DNA of 64,000 nt from Candidatus Marsarchaeota archaeon (GCA_023473665.1 JAMCYM010000002.1:307270-371269), one strand, 5' to 3'. Positions 48,039-56,564 are shown, counted from the first letter of the stretch. Program-made: numbers and translations. The notes: generated by a model not told the origin, from the sequence alone.

Positions 48039-48323
48039 ATGCCTGAATATGAAGATAGGAATTCCGTAGACGGGAAGACCCTTGACCTGTCGAGAGCCAG
48101 GCAATCCCTCATTGAGGAGCTCCAGGCCATGATGTGATACGACGAGCGCGTGAGCGCCAGCAAGGACGAGTCGCTAAGGGGCGTGATGGCCCACAACCGC
48201 GACGACGAGAAGGAGCATGCGACGCTCCTGCTGGAATGGCTCAGGCGGCACGATGCGAAGCTCGACAAGGAACTGAAGGAAATACTCTTCAAGGACAAGG
48301 AGCTGAGCAAGCTCTGGGACTGA
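48039..48323 (+). pseudogene. Encapsulated ferritin (EncFtn)-like gene with in-frame TGA
   Basis: Reading through one TGA (48135-48137) gives a 94-codon EncFtn-like protein. Before it lies IEELQAMM, after it YDERVSASKDESLRGVMAHNRDDEKEHATLLLEWLRRHDAK in outline. This matches the iron-oxidising EncFtn proteins that load into encapsulin shells; the ferroxidase Glu (EEL) and the E-x-x-H of EKEH are kept. The TGA sits exactly where the family has a conserved Trp (DWYDQR). Other genes here use TGA as stop, so code reassignment is unlikely. No encapsulin shell gene is seen. Nonsense mutation, read-through or sequencing error are the options. Confidence 0.75.
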
Positions 48324-48336
48324 GCAGGCCGCCAAA

Positions 48337-48351
48337 GGTATTTATATTTGG
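48337..48351 (+). promoter_or_regulatory. TATA box with TATATTTGG motif
   Basis: Ends in TTATATTTGG, 25 nt before ATG 48377. Confidence 0.5.
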
Positions 48352-48376
48352 AAACATAAAATCTGCCTTGGTACAT

Positions 48377-48577
48377 ATGAGGAAACTGCACTACAAGCGC
48401 AGAGTCATAGAGAATGAGGAGCGGTTAGAGCGCAGGGAGCCAATCGGCATGGATGGCAGCGAATCTGGCAGCAGCACTGAATCAGGACCGCAAAACAATG
48501 GTAAGCGTGCTCTTGAAAACGGAGAGGTCGGCTTTGTGGAAGCCCAGCCTGAAGCGGACGAGCTGACCCACGAATAG
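48377..48577 (+). CDS. 66-aa hydrophilic protein, unknown
   Basis: Basic N-terminal third (RKLHYKRRVIENEERLERRE), then a Ser/Gly/Asn-rich and acidic tail, probably disordered. ATG is fixed by the TATA box. It lies just after the EncFtn-like gene, but no cargo peptide or other link is evident. Confidence 0.55.
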   Translation: MRKLHYKRRVIENEERLERREPIGMDGSESGSSTESGPQNNGKRALENGEVGFVEAQPEADELTHE

Positions 48578-48611
48578 CGACAGATAGATATGCGCAGCTT
48601 TTGGTGATAGA

Positions 48612-49166
48612 GTGGTAACAAAGGATCTGGATAGAAGCGGGCAAATCAGGCAGGATGCAGGGCCTATACATGCCAGGCTCCCTGTGGATTCCTATTACCT
48701 GCGATTTGCCGAACGCCAGAAATCTGACATGCCAAACGATGACAGGATAAGAGAGCGCATCATTGCATTCTTGTACATCCACCAAACCCTGAATTACAGC
48801 GCTGCGGATTCCTACAATGAAGAAGGGCTCATGGAGCACCTCATACTCAGGAAGGCCAGCCGCCCATACGGAGACACAGGATATGATAGTGTCTTGAAGG
48901 AGAATTTCAACAAAGGTAAGGAAGCGCTCAGGGAGGCGCTCGAGGCGTATGTAAAAAAGGAGAAGCAGGAAATGCTCGACACGTCTAGAATTCTCCAGGG
49001 ACTCGTAGGAGAAGGCTTGGTCGATCGGGTCGTTGACGGTTTCGGCGATCCGACTGGATATATTCTTACGCAGAAGGGAATGCAAAAGGGCCAAAACATT
49101 ATGGACGAGTACGACCTTGAAGTACTGCCGCTGCCTGCGAAACTTGGCCGTGTGGAGGACAAATAA
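48612..49166 (+). CDS. Possible winged-helix protein, unknown
   Basis: 184 aa starting with GTG. The second half (EALREALEAYVKKEKQEMLDTSRILQGLVGEGLVDRVVDG, GYILTQKG in outline) suggests a wHTH with a wing. The first half is unassigned. Gap to the previous gene is 34 bp, so they may be co-transcribed. Confidence 0.6.
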   Translation: MVTKDLDRSGQIRQDAGPIHARLPVDSYYLRFAERQKSDMPNDDRIRERIIAFLYIHQTLNYSAADSYNEEGLMEHLILRKASRPYGDTGYDSVLKENFNKGKEALREALEAYVKKEKQEMLDTSRILQGLVGEGLVDRVVDGFGDPTGYILTQKGMQKGQNIMDEYDLEVLPLPAKLGRVEDK

Positions 49167-49191
49167 TCCGGCCGCAGGTTTATTGGCAACG

Positions 49192-49204
49192 TATAAATAT
49201 TTGG
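49192..49204 (+). promoter_or_regulatory. TATA box with ATATTTGG motif
   Basis: TATAAATATTTGG, 23 nt before GTG 49228, predicting a leaderless or near-leaderless mRNA. Confidence 0.5.
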
Positions 49205-49227
49205 GAAGCGCATTGCTCCTTGGTTAA

Positions 49228-50415
49228 GTGGCAACTACCAATAACGCCAGCAGACTCGAGAGAGAGCTTGCTGCAGGCAACAGGGAGGCACTGCAAACGC
49301 TCCAGGCATTGGAAGGCAGATACAAGAACGCAGCGGAAGCACTGGCCAGATGCGGCATAAAGGGTCGCGACATATGCCGCATGCACAACGACGTCTTTAA
49401 TGGTGACATTGAAAGGACTGCAAGCTTCCTGGCAAGGTTCATTGGCGTGCACGAAGGCTACGGCAACAGCAGTGACAGCCTTAGGAGATTCCGCGGCCTT
49501 GCGACCGACAAAGACACGAACGCATTCGACGTCTTGACTTTCGCAGTGATAGCGCAGATGTGCACCATTGACAGCGAGATAGGGGGTGCGATAATGCTCT
49601 CAAAAAGGCCGCCGGGCTACATATTTAGGTTATACAGGTCAAAGGGCCAGAACCTGGAAGAAACGGCTGCCGACCTGATGGAATGGTACTTTCCGTTTAA
49701 GGAGTCCATAGACGCATGGAAGGCTGAGATAGCCAAGGCCAAAGAGGCGGCCAAAGCACTTGAGCTTGCAGGGCAGCTGCACGCGGCCATCGAAAAGCAC
49801 GGGAGCATAGATAAGGTCTACGCGGAATGGGAAAGGAAGCTTGACGAGGATATAGGTCTCAACAGAAACATGCTTTACATGTTAGTTAGGGAGCCGGACC
49901 TTGCCGTGATGAACAATGAGGCTATGGGCAGGTACAAGATGCTGAGCCATAGCAAGCTTGAGGAATCGCCCGGCAGCCTGAGCATAGCGTCGCAATACGC
50001 AAACATTGCAGAAAGATGGAAAGAGGCGGCAAAAGAAGCCGTAAAACAGGGAAAGCTGCTTGGAGCCTGCAACGCCCATGTTGAAGCCGGCGCGATATTG
50101 CAGAAGGCGCGCGACTATGTCGGTGCCGTGGCAGAGCTCGAGCTGGCCAGGGCGGAGCTCGCACCCCTTATCGAGCAGGAAGCCGTCGAGGCCGAAAAGC
50201 TCAGCATGCTCAAAATCAGCAATGAGATAAGCTCGAGGATAGTCCAGGGCAAGGCCAGCGCGGGCATGAGCCTGAAGAGGACGCTATCCGCCATAGCCGA
50301 CAAGCCGCATCAGATCAAGCAGAATGAGACCAACCTGCTTAAAACAGTAGACCTTTTGCGGCCTTGGGGCGCTGCTCGTACCGGCACGCTCGAGAACGGC
50401 AGACCGGAGCCGTAG
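49228..50415 (+). CDS. Helical unknown protein
   Basis: 395 aa beginning with GTG. Nearly all helical and rich in Ala, Glu and Lys; the segment about 160-330 resembles TPR-like or coiled-coil helices (AKEAAKALELAGQLHAAIEKHG; GACNAHVEAGAILQKARDYVGAVAELELARAEL in outline). No membrane or zinc motif. A lineage-specific scaffold is a fair guess. Confidence 0.7.
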   Translation: MATTNNASRLERELAAGNREALQTLQALEGRYKNAAEALARCGIKGRDICRMHNDVFNGDIERTASFLARFIGVHEGYGNSSDSLRRFRGLATDKDTNAFDVLTFAVIAQMCTIDSEIGGAIMLSKRPPGYIFRLYRSKGQNLEETAADLMEWYFPFKESIDAWKAEIAKAKEAAKALELAGQLHAAIEKHGSIDKVYAEWERKLDEDIGLNRNMLYMLVREPDLAVMNNEAMGRYKMLSHSKLEESPGSLSIASQYANIAERWKEAAKEAVKQGKLLGACNAHVEAGAILQKARDYVGAVAELELARAELAPLIEQEAVEAEKLSMLKISNEISSRIVQGKASAGMSLKRTLSAIADKPHQIKQNETNLLKTVDLLRPWGAARTGTLENGRPEP

Positions 50416-50485
50416 CGCGATGCGCAGGAACCCTTCCACAAAATGTTTATATATCTTGACGAGTAGAGCGATTATACGTGGTTGA

Positions 50486-51262
50486 ATGAGCAAACCAAAA
50501 TCTTTAGGGCAACCAATGAAGGTCGGGAACTACAATAGCGATGTAAATGAAATCAAGGAGAGGCGCTACCAGAATGCGGTCCGCGAGCTGGATGCCAAGA
50601 TAACAGAGCTCTTAGAGGGAGATACAGTTTCGCCAAGAGTTATGGCTAGGCGCATGGTGAGAGAGCTCAATAATGCCGAAATATCTTTGGCTATTGACGG
50701 AACCAAGGATTATGCATATGCAGAAAACAGGTCGAACCAGAGCGACGCCTCCCTTCTGGCCGTGATTCAGGATTTAGCTCGATTCCTGCCAGAGCTTTAC
50801 AAGCATGAGAGGTCACCAAAGGGAAAGGAGCCACTTGAATCTTCAGCCCTTATGCAATTCGTCAGAGTGGGAGCAATTCCCAGCACGAATGCGCGCAACT
50901 TTATGCCATACACGAAAAATCCGCTTTATTGGGCCAAGCAGCTGGAGGGCAGCCTAAACGAAACCATAAATGCACTCTCTGCAAACGATATACCCACGTA
51001 CACGGATAAAGTTAAACTGTCTTTCCTGGTGGCGCTGAATAACGCCCTGCATGTGAAGATGTATGGGGAAGGGGTAGACAAAGCCGAATACAACCCGTAT
51101 GCCGAGGGAGCCGGGCGCATAAACGATTTCGTCTTTGAGCTCCTAAAGCTATGCACCCCAAGGGACGCTATGAGCAGATGGACGGACTATGACGGTGCCT
51201 ACTGGGATTTCTACGCCTGGGCTAGGGGCTACATAGGCTACAGCAAGGACGAGGAGCGGTGA
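50486..51262 (+). CDS. Unknown soluble protein
   Basis: 258 aa, helical, mildly A/T-rich, with no motif that I recognise. A TATA (TTTATATATCTT, about 50444-50456) fits ATG 50486. It ends next to a pair of strong hairpins before the polyprenyl synthase gene. Confidence 0.68.
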   Translation: MSKPKSLGQPMKVGNYNSDVNEIKERRYQNAVRELDAKITELLEGDTVSPRVMARRMVRELNNAEISLAIDGTKDYAYAENRSNQSDASLLAVIQDLARFLPELYKHERSPKGKEPLESSALMQFVRVGAIPSTNARNFMPYTKNPLYWAKQLEGSLNETINALSANDIPTYTDKVKLSFLVALNNALHVKMYGEGVDKAEYNPYAEGAGRINDFVFELLKLCTPRDAMSRWTDYDGAYWDFYAWARGYIGYSKDEER

Positions 51263-51275
51263 AGCCTGCACTTAA

Positions 51276-51322
51276 CTTGCCATGCCTCATTACAGTTCGC
51301 CTATCGGCGAAGGCATGGCAAG
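51276..51322. terminator. Two-tier hairpin after unknown gene
   Basis: Outer arms CTTGCCATGCC/GGCATGGCAAG (11 bp, perfect) enclose an inner TTCGCC-tatc-GGCGAA stem. It lies 13 bp after the stop at 51262. It may terminate transcription or be a structured leader element for the next gene. Confidence 0.45.
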
Positions 51323-51358
51323 GCATAAGAACTTGGAACGCGGCATTTACAGCAAACG

Positions 51359-51390
51359 GTATGGCACCAGGGACATCTGACGTGCCATAC
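51359..51390. repeat. Inverted repeat before polyprenyl synthase
   Basis: GTATGGCAC and GTGCCATAC with a 14-nt spacer, upstream of the TATA (GCTTTTAAATACTG). Candidate operator. Confidence 0.45.
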
Positions 51391-51437
51391 GCCATGCTTT
51401 TAAATACTGAGTGAGAAGTGTTTTTTACCGTGTTAGA

Positions 51438-52520
51438 ATGGCATCCAAACATTCAGCGAAAACCGACGAGCTGACCGCAGTTGGCGGGCATGGCGGCCCG
51501 GCCTCGTTCAAGGAGTTCATAGAGATGTACAAGAGCCAGGTCTACTCCAAAATCTGCGAATATGTGCCAGCCAAGAAGCCCGAAGTCCATGCTGTAATGC
51601 GCGATTATATAGATAGGCAGGGCAGCTACAGGAGGCCTGGCCTTGTCATGCTTACGGGCAAGTTATTCGGCGCAAGCACAGAGGAGCTGCTTCTGCCCGC
51701 AGCTGCGCAGCAGCTATCCGAGGACTGGATACTGATGCAGGATGATGCTGAGGACGATTCTGAACTCAGGCGCGGCAAGCCAGCGGCGCAGAGGCTCTAC
51801 GGATGGGTCCATGCAATGAACGCCACGAACATCGGCCAGATGGCGATGTGGCGCATGCTCAAGGACTACATGCGTAAGGTCGGCCCGGAGAAGGGCAACC
51901 GCATGTACGAGAAGTTCTACAACATGCTTGAATACACGGTAGAGGGCCAGCACATAGAGAATACGTTCATACACTACACAAAGGACATAAAGAATGCCGA
52001 CGAAGCCCTCTATTACAGGATTGCTGACAGCAAGACATGCTTCTATACGGTATACGGACCTATGCAGATAGGCGCGATAGCCGCAGGCCAAGGCGAGGAG
52101 GTGCTCAAGGCGCTTGAGGATATAGGCAGGCCTGCCGGTGTCGCCTTCCAGATAGCTGACGACGTCCTGGACATGGTGGCAGATGAGAAGCTCTTCGGCA
52201 AGAAGAACTTCGGCGACCTGTACGAGGGCAAGGTCACGCTGATGATAGTGCATGCCTACAAGAACGCCACGCCTGATGAGAAGGCGAGGATAGAGGCCAT
52301 CTACAGGAAGAAGCGTTCCGAGAAGACCGCAGAGGAGATAGACTTCCTTAAGGAGATGATTGCGAAGTACAATGGCATAGCGTATGCACAGAATGTAGCA
52401 GAGCAGTTTGGGAGGCAGGCACGCGAGGCTCTGGAAAGGCACCGTGATGTGCTTCCGATGAACGGCCTGACACCTATAGTCATATCTGCGCTGCAAGAGC
52501 TCTATATAAGGAAGAAGTAG
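51438..52520 (+). CDS. Polyprenyl (geranylgeranyl) diphosphate synthase
   Basis: All-helical trans-prenyltransferase making the C20 or longer chain for archaeal lipids. The first Asp-rich motif is MQDDAEDDSELRRGKP (about 101-116) and the second is FQIADDVLDM; YTVYGPMQIGAIAAG lies between. About 360 aa, slightly longer than usual. ATG 51438 fits the TATA near 51396-51407; the frame starts earlier at 51411. Its product would feed the GGGP synthase at 4302-5099. Confidence 0.9.
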   Translation: MASKHSAKTDELTAVGGHGGPASFKEFIEMYKSQVYSKICEYVPAKKPEVHAVMRDYIDRQGSYRRPGLVMLTGKLFGASTEELLLPAAAQQLSEDWILMQDDAEDDSELRRGKPAAQRLYGWVHAMNATNIGQMAMWRMLKDYMRKVGPEKGNRMYEKFYNMLEYTVEGQHIENTFIHYTKDIKNADEALYYRIADSKTCFYTVYGPMQIGAIAAGQGEEVLKALEDIGRPAGVAFQIADDVLDMVADEKLFGKKNFGDLYEGKVTLMIVHAYKNATPDEKARIEAIYRKKRSEKTAEEIDFLKEMIAKYNGIAYAQNVAEQFGRQAREALERHRDVLPMNGLTPIVISALQELYIRKK

Positions 52521-52569
52521 CAGGCTCGTTTTGTGGACGGCCATGCATTGCGAGTTATCGGGTGATTGT

Positions 52570-52881
52570 ATGATAATTGGAATACCGACGGACGACGGGA
52601 AGCACGTCTCCGAGCACTTCGGCAGGTCAAAGCGCTTCATGATAGTAGACATGCAGGACGGCAGGGAGCTGGAGCGCAGGCTCGTCGAGAACCCGCACGA
52701 CAAGGAGCAAAGCGAGCAGAGCGGCCACGGCAAGCTGCTGAAGATGCTCGTCGAGAACAAGGTCAACAGGGTGGTGTGCTTCAATCTCAATCCCAAGATG
52801 GAGAAGAACCTTGACTCTCTGAAGATAGAGGTGCGGAAGTGCAGCGAAGGCGCTGAAATCGGCAGTTTGCTGAAAATTTAA
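52570..52881 (+). CDS. NifX/NafY-like Fe-Mo cofactor-binding family protein
   Basis: 103 aa. IGIPTDDGKHVSEHFGRSKRFMIVD in outline is the start of the dinitrogenase iron-molybdenum cofactor family (ribonuclease-H-like fold), found widely in archaea that lack nitrogenase. The second half (LLKMLVENKVNRVVCFNLNPKM) fits. Start ATG 52570 has GGTGATT upstream. It probably binds or carries metal clusters. Confidence 0.85.
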   Translation: MIIGIPTDDGKHVSEHFGRSKRFMIVDMQDGRELERRLVENPHDKEQSEQSGHGKLLKMLVENKVNRVVCFNLNPKMEKNLDSLKIEVRKCSEGAEIGSLLKI

Positions 52882-52988
52882 AGCTAATAACGCGCCAACC
52901 GCGCTACAGGAAGTCCGATACCTGCCAGTACATAGCAACACATAAATCAATAAAAACATTTGGGTATATGTGTCATGCGGGCGATGCG

Positions 52989-53381
52989 ATGGACGCTTAT
53001 ATAAGGATAAAGTTCAAGGGCATACACGGCAAACTGCAAACTGGATCTACGATTACAGCCACCACCTATAGTGTAACCGGCAGACCAGAGACCGAATCCG
53101 ACAGGTTCGTCGCAGACGACGAGTTCAACGTATTCAAGATACAGCCAGTGATGGATGGCACTGAGGCGCTAATCACCCTTTATTCGGATAGCAAGGAGCG
53201 CAAGCTCGGCAGCACGCGCATCTCAGAGAAGGACGAATGGCACACCTTTTCGCCGAGCGTGGAGAGCGGAAACTCGATATTAGCAGAGCTCAACGATGTC
53301 TTGGTGCCGGAGAACACCGACGAGCTAGTGGTGGACGTCGTGCTATCCCACTTGATAAGCGACGACTGGCATGATATGTAA
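52989..53381 (+). CDS. Beta-rich unknown protein
   Basis: About 130 aa from ATG 52989 (MDAYIRIKFKG), with alternative starts at 52968 and nearby ATGs. Strand-rich (LQTGSTITATTYSV, DGTEALITLYSD, ELVVDVVLSHLIS). Acidic. No domain recognised. Confidence 0.6.
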   Translation: MDAYIRIKFKGIHGKLQTGSTITATTYSVTGRPETESDRFVADDEFNVFKIQPVMDGTEALITLYSDSKERKLGSTRISEKDEWHTFSPSVESGNSILAELNDVLVPENTDELVVDVVLSHLISDDWHDM

Positions 53382-53478
53382 TCGCAGTAAAACGGCATGC
53401 AAGTGCGCGATTTTTAGCTGTAAAGATATTACTATCCTCTCGGCGTGTTCCAAGCCCTCCGGGCCTCGGCATGGGCGC

Positions 53479-53697
53479 CTACATGTATTTTCTTATATCG
53501 TCCTTTGTAAGACCGGCTTGCTTGAGGATTGCGCCGAGAGTTCCCTGATCCAAATCGCCACCATGCATGGGTATTGTAGTGGAACGCTCAAAATTGCTTA
53601 TAAAAATATGGCTACCCTTCTGCCTTATCGGTTTGAAGTTATAGTACTTTACCAGTATTGCAAGGAGTTTGGCAGGTTTTATAACGAGCCTCGGCAT
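53479..53697 (-). CDS. hicA: HicA-family mRNA interferase toxin
   Basis: 72 aa. The dsRBD-like HicA fold shows KPAKLLAILVKYYNFKPIRQKGSHIFI, with the catalytic His in GSH, and TTIPMHGGDLDQGTLGAILKQAGL. It cleaves mRNA and is bound by HicB. It follows hicB by 16 bp; in many systems hicA comes first. Confidence 0.92.
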   Translation of the reverse strand: MPRLVIKPAKLLAILVKYYNFKPIRQKGSHIFISNFERSTTIPMHGGDLDQGTLGAILKQAGLTKDDIRKYM

Positions 53698-53713
53698 ACC
53701 CTCAACTCAAGAT

Positions 53714-53917
53714 TTAAGCATAGGCCAGTTGCTTTTCGCTCTTAAGTCCCGTGACTTTCATAGACTTTAAGGCCATCATCCCGTCTATCGCTACCTCGAC
53801 AGCCTCCCTGATATTCTTCCTTAAGGCGGCCATGGTCTTCGCTCTAGTGACTACGTGCAACGAGGGTATTTCTGCAACCAGCCAGCCTTCGCTCTTGAAA
53901 ATGCGCATATCCACCAT
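53714..53917 (-). CDS. hicB: HicB-family antitoxin
   Basis: 67 aa. EGWLVAEIPSLHVVTRAKTMAALRKNIREAVEVAIDG is the partial RNase-H fold of HicB; no C-terminal DNA-binding domain is visible, so it is a short form. ATG 53917 (or 53908) follows a TATA (TTTATATACTTTAAA). The longer frame to 54037 is not supported. Confidence 0.87.
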   Translation of the reverse strand: MVDMRIFKSEGWLVAEIPSLHVVTRAKTMAALRKNIREAVEVAIDGMMALKSMKVTGLKSEKQLAYA

Positions 53918-53993
53918 GCTATCGGTATGCTTTGCAGGTTTAAAGTATATAAAGCGATAAGTTGAGGACTGCAAGACTAATATGGCCGCGACA

Positions 53994-54022
53994 CAGCTTG
54001 AGCGGCTACGAAGCGTCGTAGC
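53994..54022 (+). repeat. 29-bp dispersed repeat, copy 1
   Basis: Identical to 58156-58184. Contains the palindrome GGCTACGA-AGCG-TCGTAGC. Lies in a non-coding gap with GC-rich surroundings. Confidence 0.8.
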
Positions 54023-54177
54023 GGGATTGGGTCTCAAGCTGGGCTGTAAGCGGCAGACAGGTTAAGCGATTAGGGCCTCGCTGCAGCTCGCGGGCTCATC
54101 CTTCGCCCGCTCTAGCCTGCGGCTCGGCCGGCAGAGGATATTTACAATTTGGTTTGCAATAAGAGATAGGTGTGTTT

Positions 54178-54864
54178 ATGGAACTGGAGCATGTTGTGAT
54201 GAGGCGCTTGGAGTACCATTCAGGCACACGTGAAAATCCTGGCTTGGACATTCTCGTGCAGACAAAGAAAGAGGGGATGCCTATGCCGTATGCATCAAAG
54301 TTAAAAGTAGGCCAGACAGTGTGGCTAAAATGGGACGGCGGCCCGATAACCGCGAGGGCTAGGATAAGCTCTTGGCAGGCAGGTAGCGTGGATGACGGAA
54401 ACGTAGAGAGGATAAGAGAGCTAACGAGGGGTACAGGGCTGTTCAAAAACAGCAAATACTGGGATGACCTGAGGAAGAAAGGGCCCAAAATCAATTTCAT
54501 AGTGATAAGGCTATCTGGAGGGGAATGGATCAAGCAGCCGATCTATCCAGAGGCCAGGGCATACAGGCAGGGCTGGGTCTATATAGACAATGAAGAAAAG
54601 AGAAAGGCCTGGCTCGAAGGGTTGCCTGCACAAGAATGCGATGAGGAAACTATCCGCACAGGCATCCGTTTTGATGTTTTTCGTCGCGACAATTTTACTT
54701 GCCAATACTGCGGGCGCAAGCCTCCAGAAGTGGAACTTGAGGTTGACCACGTAATCCCTAGAGCGCTAGGCGGTTCAAACGACATAAGCAACCTGAAAAC
54801 AGCGTGCAGGGAGTGCAACAGGGGAAAAGGGAAGAAGCCGTTAAATGGTCAGCAACTTCAATAA
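54178..54864 (+). CDS. HNH endonuclease
   Basis: 228 aa. C-terminal HNH: VFRRDNFTCQYCGRKPP, VELEVDHVIPRALGGSNDISNLKTACRECNRGKG, with two zinc CxxC pairs and the Asp-His catalytic site. The N-terminal 150 residues are an unknown module with strands (GQTVWLKWDGGPITARARISSW). ATG 54178 is better than GTG 54172. Stand-alone HNH genes often belong to defence or mobile contexts, here beside HicBA and dispersed repeats. Confidence 0.88.
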   Translation: MELEHVVMRRLEYHSGTRENPGLDILVQTKKEGMPMPYASKLKVGQTVWLKWDGGPITARARISSWQAGSVDDGNVERIRELTRGTGLFKNSKYWDDLRKKGPKINFIVIRLSGGEWIKQPIYPEARAYRQGWVYIDNEEKRKAWLEGLPAQECDEETIRTGIRFDVFRRDNFTCQYCGRKPPEVELEVDHVIPRALGGSNDISNLKTACRECNRGKGKKPLNGQQLQ

Positions 54865-54941
54865 ACATGAAGGCTGAATACGTAAAAAAATCATTGAGCT
54901 CGGCGCCGTTCTCGGCCCTTCGGGCCTCGGCATTTACTGAC

Positions 54942-55373
54942 TCATTCGATATGTTCGTTAGTATCTGCAGCTTTGGGTTTGCCTGACGAAAGCACAATAA
55001 TGCGGTCTCCATTGATATTGTTTGTTGCTATAACTCCATCCAGTATCTGCCTGTGCTTCTCAAGGAACTCCCTTAAGTCAAGTACAGCGTTGTAAACTTT
55101 GTTCTGCATTTCTGTGAATCTGTGCATGTCTCTGTCAGAAACCTCGCGTTTTCTCTTTTCAGACGAGAAACCTCTGAGCAACACGATTGCGTTTAGATCA
55201 ACATTCAGCCTATCGCTGAATAGCATCGAGTACCTGTGCGCTTCATTGGCTAGGTTGGCCCCCTCCTTGCGGATTGCAGCAGCGTCCGCTCTGCTCTGCC
55301 CGGGAACTCGCTCTGCATTGGATTTCTTCGTGCTCGGCTGCTGAATGTTGTTTGATTCTTTTTGGATTTTCAT
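54942..55373 (-). CDS. Helical unknown protein
   Basis: 143 aa. A Lys/Gln/Ser-rich N-terminal tail of about 35 residues is followed by two long helices (about 38-70 and 85-115) and a beta-like end (DRIIVLSSGKP). Possibly a DNA- or membrane-associated coiled coil. No family recognised. Confidence 0.6.
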   Translation of the reverse strand: MKIQKESNNIQQPSTKKSNAERVPGQSRADAAAIRKEGANLANEAHRYSMLFSDRLNVDLNAIVLLRGFSSEKRKREVSDRDMHRFTEMQNKVYNAVLDLREFLEKHRQILDGVIATNNINGDRIIVLSSGKPKAADTNEHIE

Positions 55374-55418
55374 CCGATTACCAGAAGGAGTGGTCCCCTA
55401 TTTCTTGAAGTGTTCTAA

Positions 55419-55871
55419 TCATAAATAAGGCGCGATATCTTCCTCTCTATTCCTCAATGTTGCAATGGCCAGTTGGAACGTATTTACAGTAATGCCGCCT
55501 TCCAAGTCGTGATTTTCATAGATTATGTTCTTGATCTCGTCGTTCGCTTTAGCTGTGTCGAGCAGTAGCTTGACCACCCTAGTTGGCGCATAGCTGGCTA
55601 TGGTATCAGCAATCCACCACCCTGATCCATCACCTGTTTTCAGCTTCTCTGGATTTTCTATGCAGTACAGAAGAAGCCCGTATCCTTTCTTTTCCAGCAG
55701 ATGGTAAACGGCTTGTATGTCCTCGGTATTCACTTTGTCTACAAGCCTCTGGAATTCCTGTGATTTGGCTTTAGTCGATTTTTGTATTGCCGGCACCTGC
55801 CCACCATGCAACATTATGCTTACCAAATATTTATATGCAACGTTAGGCAGACCCTCAGCGGCATTATCCAA
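55419..55871 (-). CDS. Unknown helical protein
   Basis: 150 aa, helix-rich, with ankyrin- or HEAT-like hints (GYGLLLYCIENPEKL; TRVVKLLLDTAKANDEIKNIIYENHD). A/T-richer than its flanks. It lies 45 bp after the gene above on the same strand. No function proposed. Confidence 0.6.
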   Translation of the reverse strand: MDNAAEGLPNVAYKYLVSIMLHGGQVPAIQKSTKAKSQEFQRLVDKVNTEDIQAVYHLLEKKGYGLLLYCIENPEKLKTGDGSGWWIADTIASYAPTRVVKLLLDTAKANDEIKNIIYENHDLEGGITVNTFQLAIATLRNREEDIAPYL

Positions 55872-56084
55872 TTTTTTATTTCTCTACCGGCCTACCACAC
55901 CATGCAGCTCTCAAGGCTGCATGTAGCCGCTAGTCCAGAAAGTAGTGCAAATAACATTGGTAGCTTTGCTGTTGTAGTTGTTGCTGTAGTCGTTCACGTT
56001 GCCGTAAAGCAGCCCGGCCGACGAGGTTCTACATGTCAAAGAGCGCGCTAACAAAGCGTATATCAATTTTCAGAATCGGGTTGC
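55872..56084. other. Gap without supported gene
   Basis: About 210 bp. The minus strand reads a Tyr/Asn/Ser-rich fragment (LLYGNVNDYSNNYNSKAT) that looks like a piece of a surface protein, but no start codon or promoter supports a gene. Confidence 0.3.
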
Positions 56085-56342
56085 TTATGCTGCCGCCCGA
56101 AGAACGTATCTTATATCTTTGATTGGCTCTATAAGCAGCTGTCGTGTGTCTTCTCCGCTTTTCCTGAGCCTTTTCAAGAGCTCTTCAGCATTCTCGTCGT
56201 GGCCTACTACTCTTCTTCCCTTCACTGCCACAAACTGCCCATTATACTTTACCTTTAGCTCTTCGTAGTGATTTTCAAACCAATCTACGTTCTTCTCGAA
56301 CGCCTTTAGTGCCTTTATCTTAGTTATCAACCGTTCTTGCAC
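56085..56342 (-). CDS. DUF5678-like small protein
   Basis: 85 aa. VDWFENHYEELKVKYNGQFVAVKGRRVVGHDENAEELLKRL in outline fits the short DUF5678 family found in archaea and some bacteria, often near toxins or surface genes. Function unknown; monocistronic. Confidence 0.7.
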   Translation of the reverse strand: MQERLITKIKALKAFEKNVDWFENHYEELKVKYNGQFVAVKGRRVVGHDENAEELLKRLRKSGEDTRQLLIEPIKDIRYVLRAAA

Positions 56343-56449
56343 ATTCTAAGTTATCGCTGGAAAAGTCTAAAAATATTAACTTTTATCTTCTGAACCTGCT
56401 TAACTTATTAAAGATTAATACAATATTCCCCGCTAGGTGTGTCTCGTTG

Positions 56450-56473
56450 ATTCTGCTTCCCGAAAAGCAGAAT
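56450..56473. ncRNA. Candidate small structured RNA hairpin
   Basis: ATTCTGCTT/AAGCAGAAT (9 bp, 6-nt loop), enclosed at a distance by a TCCCC/GGGGA pair. A minus-strand TATA (GTATATATAAAATATCG, about 56519-56535) could drive it. No ORF covers 56343-56564. Confidence 0.3.
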
Positions 56474-56564
56474 TGGGGAGCCGGTTTTTCCGACGACAAA
56501 TGGGTTGCGGAAACGATATTTTATATATACAATAGATAGTAAAGAATTGTAAGCGTGTTCTATT

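Noticed and set aside
48135..48137. Genome-wide TGA = Trp recoding
   Set aside because: Many core genes here end in TGA (agmatinase, gatE, htpX, rpoA1, rpoA2) and TGG is used for Trp throughout.
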